64,000 bases of DNA, from positions 1 through 64,000 of the forward strand of contig UQIB01000005.1 of the NCBI GenBank assembly GCA_900541015.1. Direction: 5' to 3'. Position numbers and translations under genes: made by a program. Source of the DNA: an uncultured Collinsella sp. (lineage in GTDB: Bacteria > Actinomycetota > Coriobacteriia > Coriobacteriales > Coriobacteriaceae). Positions 42,801 through 51,130 of the stretch are shown here, piece after piece (the first letter of the stretch is position 1; every line of letters starts with the position of its first letter). A model generated the notes under the pieces. That model ran no database searches. It saw nothing but the letters and a program-made list of their open reading frames with translations, and had not been told where the DNA came from.

Positions 42801-45800
42801 AGCCATGTCGCGGCCGGTCAGGTACTTGGTCGCCTTGATCTCGTCGGTGACGCTGAACTCGTCAGGATTCGGCTTGTAGCCGTTGTTGAACTTCGCCTCG
42901 TCGGCGCCCTTCAGGACATGCTCGGCCTTGAGCGTGCCGTCGCCGTTGTCGGTGATGGTGGTCTCGATGGTATAGGTCTTACCGTCGTAGGTGATGCCGT
43001 TGCCGGCGTCGCCCGGGACCTCGCGCAGCGTGTAGGCGTGCTTGCCGGCCTCGGTGTAGGTGATCTCGCCCATCGCAATGTTGCCGTCGGCGTCATTGGT
43101 ACCGGTGGCGACCACGTCGTTGCCCTCGACGAGCTCGAAGGAGAACTCGCCGGCCTTGAGGTCGCGGCCGGCCAGGACCTTGGTCGCCGCGATCTTGTCG
43201 GTGACACTCGACTTGCCAGGATTCGGCTTGTAGGTGTTCTCGAAGATCGCCTTCTCGGCGTTCTGCAGCTTATGCTCCACGCCGAGTGTGCCGTCGCCGT
43301 TGTCCGTAACCTTAGTCACGATGGCGTACTCGGCGGTGCTGTAGGTGATGCCGTTTTCGATGGCACCGGCCTTGGTCTCGCGCAGTGTGTAGGTGTGCTC
43401 GCCGGCCTCGGTGTAGGTGACGGGATCCATCACGATCTTGCCGTCGGCATTGTTGGTACCGGTGGCGACCACGTTATTGCCCTCGACGAGCTCGAAACGG
43501 AAATCGCCAGCCTTGAGGTCGCGCCCGTCCAGGACCTTGTCCGCGGTGATCAGGTCGGTGACGCTGGAGCTCTTGGGGGTCACGTTGTAGGAGTTCTTGA
43601 ACTCGGCAACCTTGACGTCCTTCAGGACATGCTCGGCCTTGAGGGTGCCGTCGCCGTTGTCCGTGATGGTGGTCTCGATGGTGAACTTGGCATCGCTGTA
43701 GGTGATACCGCCGGCGTTGCCCTTGACCTCGCGCAGCGTATAGGTGTGCGTTCCGGCCTTGGTGTACTCGATGGGGCTCATCGTGATCTTGCCATCGGCG
43801 GCGTTCTTGCCGGTGGCGATAACCTTGGCGTCCTTGCCCTCGCCCTCGACGAGCTCGAAGGAGAACTCGCCCTCAGCCATGTCGCGGCCGGTCAGGTACT
43901 TGGTCGCCTTGATCTCGTCGGTGACGCTGAACTCGTCAGGATTCGGCTTGTAGCCGTTGTTGAACTTCGCCTCGTCGGCGCCCTTCAGGACATGCTCGGC
44001 CTTGAGCGTGCCGTCGCCGTTGTCGGTGATGGTGGTCTCGATGGTATAGGTCTTACCGTCGTAGGTGATGCCGTTGCCGGCGTCGCCCGGGACCTCGCGC
44101 AGCGTGTAGGCGTGCTTGCCGGCCTCGGTGTAGGTGATCTCGCCCATCGCAATGTTGCCGTCGGCGTCATTGGTACCGGTGGCGACCACGTCGTTGCCCT
44201 CGACGAGCTCGAAGGAGAACTCGCCGGCCTTGAGGTCGCGGCCGGCCAGGACCTTGGTCGCCGCGATCTTGTCGGTGACACTCGACTTGCCAGGATTCGG
44301 CTTGTAGGTGTTCTCGAAGATCGCCTTCTCGGCGTTCTGCAGCTTATGCTCCACGCCGAGTGTGCCGTCGCCGTTGTCCGTAACCTTAGTCACGATGGCG
44401 TACTCGGCGGTGCTGTAGGTGATGCCGTTCTCGGTGGCACCGGCCTTGGTCTCGCGCAGCGTGTAGGTGTGCTCGCCGGCCTCGGTGTAGGTGACGGGAT
44501 CCATCACGATCTTGCCGTCGGCATTGTTGGTGCCGGTGGCGACCACGTTATTGCCCTCGACGAGCTCGAAGCGGAACTCTCCGGCCTTGAGGTCACGGCC
44601 GTCCAAGGACTTGGTCACGGTGATCTGGTCGGTGACGCTGGAGTCCTTGGAGCCAGGCTTGTAGGAGTTGGTGAACTTCGCCTCGTCGACGTCCTTCAGC
44701 TTGTGCTCTACACCGAGCGTGCCGTCGCCGTTGTCCTTGACGACAGTCTCGATGGTGTAGGTCGCGGCATCGTAGGTGATACCACCGATGTTGCCCTTGA
44801 CCTCGCGCAGCGTGTAGGTGTGCGTTCCGGCCTTGGTGTACTCGATGGGACTCATCGTGATCTTGCCATCGGCGGCGTTCTTGCCGGTGGCAACGACCTT
44901 GGCGTCCTTGCCCTCGCCCTCGACGAGCTCGAAGGAGAATTCGCCCTCAGCCATGTCGCGCCCGGTCAGGTACTTGGTCGCCTTGATCTTGTCGGTGACG
45001 CTGGAATCCTTGGGCGTCACGCTATAGGTATTGATGAACGTAAAGGCTGCGCTGCCATCCGACTTGCGGGACACCCTCAGATTGCCCTTGCCGTCATCGG
45101 TCACGGTGAAGGAAACCTCGCGCGACAGCTTGGCGTCGTTGGTCACGCCAGCAACCTTACCGGACTCGGTCACGGTGTAGGTAAAGGTGTGCTCGCGCTT
45201 CTCGGGCTTCTCGCCCAGAGCCTTGTTAAGGTCGTCGAGCGTAAAGGTAATCTTGCCAAAGTCGACCTTGCCCTTGGCATCATTGGTCACGCTCGCGTTC
45301 GCGGGCAAGGGTGCGCCCTCTTCACCGGTCACGGTAAAGGTGAACTTGCCGGCAATGTCAGCCGGGGTCAGGCCAGCAGGAACCAGCAGATTCTTCTTGC
45401 CCACAAGCGATGTCTCGGCAGACTCGGCAGTGTAGGCGTTCACAAACTCGTTGCCGGTATCGCCGTAGACAGCCGTCGCCGTCAGGGTACCATCGCCGTT
45501 GTCGACAACGGTTACATATGCGTCAATTGCCGCCGTGGTAGCGCTCACGCCCGCAGGCAGCTCGCCGGTCTGCTCGGCAGCAATGTAATGAATAGTCCAC
45601 GTGGGCTTATCTGCGCTGGCGTCAAACGACGCCTTGTCTTCCTCGACAAGCTTGACGAGCGACTTGGTCGTGTACGTCAGCGGACCGAACTCAACCTTGC
45701 CACTCTTGTTGGTTGCGTTCAGCAGGACCTCGTCGTGCCCCGCGTAGCTCAACGTAAACTTGAATTCACCGTCGGCCATCAGGCGCCCCGTGAGCGTCTT

Positions 45801-48251
45801 GGTAGCCTCAAGAGTCAGCGGGGTTTCCGTCTTGGCGCTATAGGTGTTCGTGAACTTAGTCTCACCCGAGGTCTTTTCAACGTCGGCCTTAAGCTCGCCC
45901 TTGGCGTTAACCGTCACAGTCACCTTGAACGTGGCAACGTTCTTGCTGTAGGTAATGCCACCGGCGTCGCCCTTGACCTCGCGGACCTCATAGGTGTACT
46001 TGCCCGGCTCGGCATAAGTAATCTTGCCAAAGTTAATGGCTGCCTTGCCCTTGTCGAGATCGGCATTGGTCACAGTTACGGTCGCGGGGTCGGGCATCGG
46101 GGCATTGTTGTCGGACGTCGCGGAGAGCTCAAACTCAAACGCATCCGTATCCGCCCACTTGCGGCCCTCGAGTACCTTGGTCAGGCCAAAGTCGGCAGTC
46201 GCCACCGTTGTCGGCTTGGTTGCAAGGCTAAAGATAATCTTGCCGTTGTTGCCCAGGTGCGAATGCACGTGCGTGGAAGTCGCAACGGAGGAAAGGTCAT
46301 TCCACCTGGGGTTAAGCACGTCGCGCGCGGTCTCGGTCTTGTTGCCGTTCGCCTCCACATCGTCCTTGGTGGTATGCAGCTGGTCGATATAGGCCAAGCG
46401 CGCGGTTCCCTTGTTAAAGGACCAGTAGCCGTCCTCTTTGACCAGAGCGCCGTCGTAGTTGGCGATCTCGTGCCCTTCAAACATCACAACGGCATAGTCG
46501 TTCTTCGGCTTAAGGTCTTCGCCCATCGCCACAAACTCGTCCTTGTAGTAATAGACGTCGTTGCCCTGCGGCTTTACCGTCGCGCGCTGGGTGCATTCCT
46601 TGTCCGTGTAGATAGGCGTGATTTTTTGGAAGTAATAGTAGCTGTTGGTATCGGCGGGCTCAAACTCGGCGACAACATCGCCCAGCTCGCCGCCCGACCA
46701 CTTGTTGGCCAGGAAGTAGACCGTCTGGTTGTCGGCACCCTTATGTTTCTCGATATACTTCTTGAGTCCGTCATCGGGCGTAAACAGGTTGTTACGCGCG
46801 GCGTCCTTGACGCTCGAGGTGTATTTAATCTGAATAGGCTTGATGTCATTGAGCGACGTGCGCTCAAAGATCCCGTTTTCCATGTCCACGTGATAGCGGA
46901 TCAGCGGAATCAGCGATGCGGGAATCTTGACCGTCACGATATCGCCCTGCTGCGCATTGGTAGAGCGCTCGACGGTGATGACCAGGTCCTTGGCCACGCC
47001 CGAAAACTCGTACGTGTCCGTATTGCCCTTGGTTGTCTTGGTCACTTCATCAAAGGGGACGCCATTAATCTGAGCGCTGACAAACGTATCGACCTGCATA
47101 AAGTCGCCCAGCTCATCACTAAAGGTGATGTAGCCGGACTTGCTCTCGTCGTAACCATCCTCGATCTGAGTGGGAGAACCCTTGCCCGAGGTGATAGAGC
47201 TCGAGATATCATCAAACACCTTCTTGAGCTCATCGGCATTCGACGCAGCCTTGTAGAAATCGGAATTCTCGGTGCGCTTACCAAGCTTATTGGTTGTGTA
47301 GGACGTGGCGTTTGGATAGTTGTTCGACACGGCGTGCATGAACTTGTTTTCTTTGCTTGCCTTGCTAATGGCCTGATCCGGGTTCGCACCGCTAAAGATG
47401 CCGATGGTGTAGATGGTGGCGCCTTTATCTTTCATGGTCTTGGCGGCATTAACGGCATCATTAGCGACATCGGACTCAAAACCATTAGAACTTGTAGGAG
47501 AGCCGTCGGTAAAGAACACGACGACCTTCTGGGCATCCGTGCGGCCCGACATGTCGCGAGCAAGCTCAAGGCCGTAATCAGCCTGCGTAGCGCCGGCGGG
47601 CTCGATGTGGCCGACCGTATTCTTAAGTTCCGTCGCATCGCTACCGACACACGGCGTCAAGCCCTTCATAACCTGCGAATAGTTATATTTGTTCCGGCTA
47701 TACGTACCGTTACCGATATCGTAGCTCTTTGTACCGGCAAACTTGACAATCGAAACCTGATGCTGTTTGGAATCATCTTTGATCTTTGCGTTCTGTTCGG
47801 CGATGGTGTCGATAAAGGAACTGGCAGCTGCCTTGAGTGCGTCGATGCGTTTGGTCGAATCGCTGCCACCCATGTCATCACCCATCGACCCGGAGGCGTC
47901 CAGCACCATCACGATATCGAGCGGCTTAGTAACCAGCGACGTTGTATCAGAAGTCGAAGAGATCGTGGAAAGCGTCGTCACAAAGTCGGACTTTTCGTCC
48001 TGCGCGGGCTCGACCGTCTTGTCCGTCCAAATCCGGCCCACATAACGTGTCGTCTGGTCCTGCTCGCCGCCCGACGCCCAGTATTGCCAACGGCTAGTGG
48101 TGTCAGGATCGACTATCTTTGTCGCCGTCGGTCCGTCCATTCCGGTGCTGGACCTGGCGTTGGCCTCGGGCAGCATGGCAAATGCTGCAGCCGGCAACAC
48201 CAGCACCACGGCCAGTATCACCGCCAAGAGACCCCTCGTGTACTTACTCAT
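39816..48251 (-). CDS. giant LPXTG adhesin: vWA plus 16 pilin-type isopeptide domains
   Basis: 2811 residues. Signal peptide ~1-32 (LLAVILAVVLVLPAAAFAM), vWA domain ~105-330 with MIDAS motif DASGS, FFTDGSP further on, then a ~300-residue stalk head. Sixteen Spy0128/FctA-like domains of ~110-150 residues follow. Each has the pattern K-x-L-x-G-R (Lys), Y-x-L-R-E or similar (Glu) and F-x-N-x-Y (Asn), the residues that form intramolecular Lys-Asn isopeptide bonds in streptococcal pilin repeats. The C-terminus is LPTTGDQQ, a hydrophobic helix and the basic tail WGIRKR, a sortase signal. It should be a covalently anchored, mechanically and protease-stable host- or matrix-binding fibre. Repeat 14 carries a 40-residue acidic insert. 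AAGGGAG precedes the ATG. No sortase gene in the window. Confidence 0.93.
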   Translation of the reverse strand: MSKYTRGLLAVILAVVLVLPAAAFAMLPEANARSSTGMDGPTATKIVDPDTTSRWQYWASGGEQDQTTRYVGRIWTDKTVEPAQDEKSDFVTTLSTISSTSDTTSLVTKPLDIVMVLDASGSMGDDMGGSDSTKRIDALKAAASSFIDTIAEQNAKIKDDSKQHQVSIVKFAGTKSYDIGNGTYSRNKYNYSQVMKGLTPCVGSDATELKNTVGHIEPAGATQADYGLELARDMSGRTDAQKVVVFFTDGSPTSSNGFESDVANDAVNAAKTMKDKGATIYTIGIFSGANPDQAISKASKENKFMHAVSNNYPNATSYTTNKLGKRTENSDFYKAASNADELKKVFDDISSSITSGKGSPTQIEDGYDESKSGYITFSDELGDFMQVDTFVSAQINGVPFDEVTKTTKGNTDTYEFSGVAKDLVITVERSTNAQQGDIVTVKIPASLIPLIRYHVDMENGIFERTSLNDIKPIQIKYTSSVKDAARNNLFTPDDGLKKYIEKHKGADNQTVYFLANKWSGGELGDVVAEFEPADTNSYYYFQKITPIYTDKECTQRATVKPQGNDVYYYKDEFVAMGEDLKPKNDYAVVMFEGHEIANYDGALVKEDGYWSFNKGTARLAYIDQLHTTKDDVEANGNKTETARDVLNPRWNDLSSVATSTHVHSHLGNNGKIIFSLATKPTTVATADFGLTKVLEGRKWADTDAFEFELSATSDNNAPMPDPATVTVTNADLDKGKAAINFGKITYAEPGKYTYEVREVKGDAGGITYSKNVATFKVTVTVNAKGELKADVEKTSGETKFTNTYSAKTETPLTLEATKTLTGRLMADGEFKFTLSYAGHDEVLLNATNKSGKVEFGPLTYTTKSLVKLVEEDKASFDASADKPTWTIHYIAAEQTGELPAGVSATTAAIDAYVTVVDNGDGTLTATAVYGDTGNEFVNAYTAESAETSLVGKKNLLVPAGLTPADIAGKFTFTVTGEEGAPLPANASVTNDAKGKVDFGKITFTLDDLNKALGEKPEKREHTFTYTVTESGKVAGVTNDAKLSREVSFTVTDDGKGNLRVSRKSDGSAAFTFINTYSVTPKDSSVTDKIKATKYLTGRDMAEGEFSFELVEGEGKDAKVVATGKNAADGKITMSPIEYTKAGTHTYTLREVKGNIGGITYDAATYTIETVVKDNGDGTLGVEHKLKDVDEAKFTNSYKPGSKDSSVTDQITVTKSLDGRDLKAGEFRFELVEGNNVVATGTNNADGKIVMDPVTYTEAGEHTYTLRETKAGATENGITYSTAEYAIVTKVTDNGDGTLGVEHKLQNAEKAIFENTYKPNPGKSSVTDKIAATKVLAGRDLKAGEFSFELVEGNDVVATGTNDADGNIAMGEITYTEAGKHAYTLREVPGDAGNGITYDGKTYTIETTITDNGDGTLKAEHVLKGADEAKFNNGYKPNPDEFSVTDEIKATKYLTGRDMAEGEFSFELVEGEGKDAKVIATGKNAADGKITMSPIEYTKAGTHTYTLREVKGNAGGITYSDAKFTIETTITDNGDGTLKAEHVLKDVKVAEFKNSYNVTPKSSSVTDLITADKVLDGRDLKAGDFRFELVEGNNVVATGTNNADGKIVMDPVTYTEAGEHTYTLRETKAGAIENGITYSTAEYAIVTKVTDNGDGTLGVEHKLQNAEKAIFENTYKPNPGKSSVTDKIAATKVLAGRDLKAGEFSFELVEGNDVVATGTNDADGNIAMGEITYTEAGKHAYTLREVPGDAGNGITYDGKTYTIETTITDNGDGTLKAEHVLKGADEAKFNNGYKPNPDEFSVTDEIKATKYLTGRDMAEGEFSFELVEGEGKDAKVIATGKNAADGKITMSPIEYTKAGTHTYTLREVKGNAGGITYSDAKFTIETTITDNGDGTLKAEHVLKDDVKAATFENAYSVTPLDAELDFDLSKAIDGRDWTDSDKFSFTITAPEGTPLPDPATVTVSKNDAKDGIAAIKFGKIHYTAAGTYKYEIRENAGSAAGMTYDGHVATAEVTVTDNGKGVLTANVTKKESGRFTNTYRSELDYAAAGGLKLSKTLSGRPMTEGQFTFTVTPADEASAIALGLHEGANVYKSPATAEATVGLIDILAGHEVKFTQADAGKTFTYTVAEKNDGQPGYTYDDAERTVTIAIADDGAGTLSATTTVIGNPDKGTPVTEYKTGAATVESAVVPFVNSYRASTDNPGGELAQIVATKTLTGRPLADGEFYFGIAYAGEKEAIEGTCVTNVNGQVSFGALHYTTEMLADLVNAKRAIRTDTDAKLAWTINYTAFEYTSPLAAKGITAAKSSFSFKVIVVDNGDGTLTAKPDYGGVEPVFENVYGADAVDAALAGTKKLQAAEGLTPADIAGKFTFAVTADEADAPMPERTTATNDAAGNVDFGKIHFTLDDLNRALGVTTDASGDASSDAESNADEAEVDADASGDETKDESKPEAPAAPRSHTFTYTVTESGSAPGVTNDTNATRKVSYTVTDDGAGHLIVKRDGGDGAAFTFTNTYGVAPTDSSVTDQVKTVKRLTGRDLAAGEFTFELLEDGVTVASGTNDANGNVTLSPIRYEAPGTHTYTLREACPNALGLYKGVTYDGTTYTVVTTVSDNGDGTLTATHKLEGTTESAGFTNKYHAMPTQVSIGAVKVLEGRELKKDEFSFKLVGEDVESTVTNDADGKINFDKFEYDEPGTYVYTISEVKGDEAGMTYDKSVFTATVNVVDDGEGNLKANVAFTKGDKSVEGIVFNNTYKKSETPVPTPDPGTPKTVTNIVKTVKGFLPTTGDQQAAALLMAFVIAMAGVGALVWGIRKR
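42546..44444 (-). repeat. recent in-gene tandem duplication, 1074-bp period
   Basis: Within the adhesin gene, 42546-43370 matches 43620-44444 base for base as far as I can compare, offset exactly 1074 bp (358 codons, three isopeptide domains). Identity then drops but homology continues to about 43560/44634. The two junctions differ by a 3-nt change (GTCGTC versus GTC) before CCTTCAGGACATG. Confidence 0.9.
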
Positions 48252-48303
48252 CGCGTCTCCCTTCTCGCGGTCTCAGACCTTGCATCAGCCTAAAGTTACG
48301 GAA

Positions 48304-48383
48304 TGAGACACAATTTGGGCAGGTGACACACGTTCCAGATTCGATTTTGAGCGTGAGACAAATGTCTCACCAAAATTGAGACA
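48304..48383. promoter_or_regulatory. TGAGACA-box cluster upstream of the adhesin gene
   Basis: A perfect 18-bp palindrome GTGAGACAAATGTCTCAC at 48353-48370 is flanked by single TGAGACA boxes at 48304-48310 and 48377-48383. They lie 53-132 bp upstream of the adhesin ATG, a place for a regulator. Alternatively they are a small member of the repetitive palindrome families. Confidence 0.5.
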
Positions 48384-48477
48384 CGGCGTTTTCGCAGGAA
48401 AACGGGTGCGACTCAAGATGGACGGGGGCAAAAGGGCGCGTTTTCCTCCATCCCCGAGGGAGCAGTCGATGGTGCTC

Positions 48478-48637
48478 GCCACGAAACCGGCCCATCTACT
48501 ACGTTTAACCCGATACCACTGACCATACCCGCATTTCATGAAAAATCGCAGGCGTTCTACCTGCGGTTTTGTTTTTGCGTTTTTCGCTGTGGTTGAGGGC
48601 AGCGGCCTAAACGTAGTAGATAGACCCATTTCGTGGC
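48478..48637. repeat. large hairpin element B'
   Basis: 30-nt arms at 48478-48507 and 48608-48637 (GCCACGAAACCGGCCCATCT... and near-complement), loop with TCTACCTGCGGTTTTG. Same orientation as element B at 39525-39681 and close to it in sequence. Confidence 0.88.
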
Positions 48638-48730
48638 AGACGGGTCACGCGGCGGCCCTCGCGAGGCCAAAATGATCCGTTTTCCTCCGTCCATGGGAGA
48701 TCAAGGGCTGTTATCGACATGGTGCCATTT

Positions 48731-48884
48731 CAAAACTATGCCGGTTTACTACGGTAAAAATGAGATCCCCGATCACGCGTGACTTTTTCGCAAAACTGCA
48801 AGCCATCTACCTGCGGTTTTGGTTTTGCCACATGCAGTGTGGTTGGGGGTAGACGATTTATCGTAGTAATCCGGCATAGTTTTG
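48731..48884. repeat. large hairpin element A'
   Basis: Arms 48731-48753 (CAAAACTATGCCGGTTTACT...) and 48861-48884, with two or three mismatches. The loop again contains CTACCTGCGGTTTTG. Counterpart of element A at 39278-39431. Confidence 0.88.
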
Positions 48885-48915
48885 TTCGCGGCGGCTCGCC
48901 CGCGCGTTCACGCGC

Positions 48916-48949
48916 GGGGCCGGTGGGGCATTCTTGCCCCACCGGCCCC
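48916..48949 (-). terminator. hairpin after the ech operon
   Basis: A 15-bp perfect stem (GGGGCCGGTGGGGCA and complement, 4-nt loop) 22 bp after the echF stop. Very stable but without a U-tract. Confidence 0.65.
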
Positions 48950-48970
48950 TATTCCAGCTCTATTCCAGCG

Positions 48971-49312
48971 CTACTCCGGCTTGGTTTCTACCGTGGGAGT
49001 CTTATCCGCCGCAACTGGAGTGCGGGCGGTGTCCATAGTCAGGCAGCGCTTGGGGCAGCTCTCGATGCACTCGCCGCACACCACGCAAGCATACGGGTCA
49101 ATCGACCACGTTCCGCCCTTGCGATCGACCGCGAGCGCACCCGCCGGGCAGCGGCGCGCACACATGCCGCAGCAAATGCACACGTCCATGTCGTTGACGA
49201 TGTGCCCGCGCAGGCGCTCGGGTGCCGCGAGCTTCTCCTGCGGATAGCGCACCGTTACCGGCTGCTTAACCATAGAGCCCAAGGCCGTCTTGGCAAATGT
49301 CAGCAAACTCAT
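48971..49312 (-). CDS. echF: Ech-type hydrogenase ferredoxin subunit
   Basis: 113 residues, NuoI/EchF-like. Two 4Fe-4S motifs: CICCGMCARRCPAGAL (~39-54) and CVVCGECIESCPKRCL (~77-92). It carries electrons between soluble ferredoxin and the hydrogenase small subunit. Last gene of the echABCDEF-ordered operon, 7 bp after echE. A Pro/Thr/Lys-rich C-terminal tail is extra. Confidence 0.9.
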   Translation of the reverse strand: MSLLTFAKTALGSMVKQPVTVRYPQEKLAAPERLRGHIVNDMDVCICCGMCARRCPAGALAVDRKGGTWSIDPYACVVCGECIESCPKRCLTMDTARTPVAADKTPTVETKPE

Positions 49313-49319
49313 GCCGCGC

Positions 49320-50408
49320 CTACCTTTCCGTGCAGCTAATGCAGGGGTCGATGGTCAGGATAATCATGGGCACGTTGGCAATGAGCACGCCCTGTAGCGC
49401 ATGCGTCAGGCCCGCCAGATTTTGCGACGTCGGCGTGCGCACGCGGAAACGGTCCAGATTCTTGGTGCCATTGCCGCGCACATAGTAGTACGCCTCGCCG
49501 CGCGGCTGCTCAATCACAACCTCGCCGCGTGCGCCGTCGGCCGGCGTGAGCTTGGTGCGCCCGCCGATACCGTCGTGCGGGATCTTGCCCACAAGCTCCT
49601 TAATGATGTCCATGGCCTGCGTGACCTCGGCACAACGCACCTGGCAGCGGGCATAGCAGTCGCCATCGGTGGCAACGATAGGCTTAAACGCAGCCAGGTC
49701 CGCATAGGCGCCGTCACCGAACATGCGCACGTCGTAATCCACGCCCGAGGCGCGGCCGAACGGGCCGACCATCGACAGATCCAGCGCGTCCTTCTTGCTG
49801 ATCACGCCCACGCCATGCAGGCGCTCGCCGCAGCTGTCATCGTCCAAAAACGTATGCACCAGGGCCTCGTAGTCGGGGCGCATGGCGTCAAGCGTCTGGA
49901 CGATGCCGGCCAGCTCGGAGTCCTCGATATCGTGCTTAAGGCCGCCGATCTCGTTAATCGACAGAATCACACGGCCGCCGCACGTGCTCTCAAAGATCTT
50001 GAGAATCTGCTCGCGCAGCGTCCACGAACGATAGAACAGCGCCTCGAAGCCAAAGGCGTCGGCGAGCAGGCCCAGCCACAGCAGATGCGAGTGGATACGC
50101 GAAAGCTCGTGCAAAATGGTGCGGATATACTGCACGCGGCCGGGCACCTCGATGTCGAGCATGCGCTCGCAGGCGCTGGCATAGCCATAGCTGTGACCCA
50201 CGGCGCAAATGCCGCAGATGCGCTCGGCGATGTAGCCAAACTGGTGCATGTCGCGCTTTTCGGTGAGCTTCTCGAGTCCGCGGTGCACAAAGCCGATCTG
50301 CGGAATTGCCTCGATGACGCAGTCGTCCTCGATCACCAGGTCCAGATGAAGCGGCTCGGGCAGCACCGGGTGCTGCGGGCCAAACGGAATTACGGAGCGA
50401 TGAGCCAT
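49320..50408 (-). CDS. echE: [NiFe] group 4 hydrogenase large subunit
   Basis: 362 residues, NuoD/EchE family. The Ni ligands are present: RICGIC with Cys65 and Cys68 near the N-terminus and DPCISC with Cys356 and Cys359 at the very end (only TER follows). So it is a true hydrogenase, not a Ni-free complex I subunit. Only three residues follow the last Cys; a protease-processed C-terminal peptide is therefore absent, as in other group 4 enzymes. It couples H2 evolution to reduced ferredoxin oxidation and ion translocation. No hyp maturation genes are in the window. Confidence 0.94.
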   Translation of the reverse strand: MAHRSVIPFGPQHPVLPEPLHLDLVIEDDCVIEAIPQIGFVHRGLEKLTEKRDMHQFGYIAERICGICAVGHSYGYASACERMLDIEVPGRVQYIRTILHELSRIHSHLLWLGLLADAFGFEALFYRSWTLREQILKIFESTCGGRVILSINEIGGLKHDIEDSELAGIVQTLDAMRPDYEALVHTFLDDDSCGERLHGVGVISKKDALDLSMVGPFGRASGVDYDVRMFGDGAYADLAAFKPIVATDGDCYARCQVRCAEVTQAMDIIKELVGKIPHDGIGGRTKLTPADGARGEVVIEQPRGEAYYYVRGNGTKNLDRFRVRTPTSQNLAGLTHALQGVLIANVPMIILTIDPCISCTER

Positions 50409-50413
50409 GGACC

Positions 50414-51130
50414 TTACGCCTCCTTTTTCTGCTTGTCGCGGGCGGCCTTGGCGGCAAGCGCCGCGCGGACCTTTGCCGCTTTCTCGGGATCCATGGCGGC
50501 GAGCTTTGCCTCCAGCTCGGCGGCCTTGAGCGCGGCCTTCGCAGCAGCTTCATCGTGCTGAGCATCGGAGCCGACAGCCGCAGCGGGCTGAGCAGCGGCG
50601 CCCGCGGCATCGCCGGCCTTCGCAGCGCCCTCCCCTGCAGCAGCCGCAGCCGCGGCGGCCTTCTCGGCCGCGGCCTTGCGCGCCTTGGCCTCGGCGGTGG
50701 CACGGACCTTCATGGCTTTCTCGCGCGCGGCCTTCACCTCGGGCGTGATAACGCTCATGGGCTCAGCAGTCGAAACCTGGTAGAAAAAGCCCTTAAAGTC
50801 AATCTGCATGTCGGTAATGGCAAGACCAAACAGATCGTGCGCCTCGTTTTCAAACGGGAACACCGCCGGATAGTACGAGCTGATGGACGGAATCTCCTGG
50901 TACCGATCAATTCCCTCAACCAACAGGTTCTCGATTGCATAGCTGCCGTCCTGCGCAATATGTTCCTGAGCAGCACGAACGTTGATGAACGTATAGACCA
51001 AGCGATACGTGCCGTCGTCCACGTTGCGCTCGGCGTGCATCTGCACAAAGCGGGCACCTGCGCCCTTGAGCGCCTGGACATGCGACAGGAGCTCGTCGAT
51101 CCCGACGGTGGTATAGATAGCCTTTTGCAT
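50414..51130 (-). CDS. echD: Ech-type hydrogenase NuoC-like subunit
   Basis: 238 residues. The NuoC/30-kDa domain is ~1-125 (YRLVYTFINVRAAQEH..., PSISSYYPAVFPFENEAHDLFGL, the conserved ER/HD-type loop). Then comes an unusual ~100-residue Ala/Lys/Glu-rich charged tail (~135-238), predicted coiled-coil or disordered, absent from typical EchD. The start ATG shares one base with the echC stop (TAATG). Confidence 0.88.
   Translation of the reverse strand: MQKAIYTTVGIDELLSHVQALKGAGARFVQMHAERNVDDGTYRLVYTFINVRAAQEHIAQDGSYAIENLLVEGIDRYQEIPSISSYYPAVFPFENEAHDLFGLAITDMQIDFKGFFYQVSTAEPMSVITPEVKAAREKAMKVRATAEAKARKAAAEKAAAAAAAAGEGAAKAGDAAGAAAQPAAAVGSDAQHDEAAAKAALKAAELEAKLAAMDPEKAAKVRAALAAKAARDKQKKEA

Larger units (their letters stand above)
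48252..48970. other. gene-free region 5' of the adhesin
   Basis: 719 bp without a gene. It contains the adhesin ribosome site and promoter region, the TGAGACA boxes, elements B' (48478-48637) and A' (48731-48884), and the hydrogenase 3' hairpin (48916-48949). The spacer motif AAAATGATCCGTTTTCCTCC occurs at ~48670-48690 and also at ~39477-39496. Confidence 0.8.

Noticed and set aside
39678..48293. An uninterrupted open frame antisense to the whole adhesin gene
   Set aside because: It arises from strong third-position GC bias and repeated codons in the sense gene; the product has no hydrophobic pattern, motif or ribosome site and repeats mirror the sense repeats.
48304..48383. tRNA or riboswitch upstream of the adhesin
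   Set aside because: Only short direct and inverted TGAGACA boxes are present; no cloverleaf or known aptamer core.
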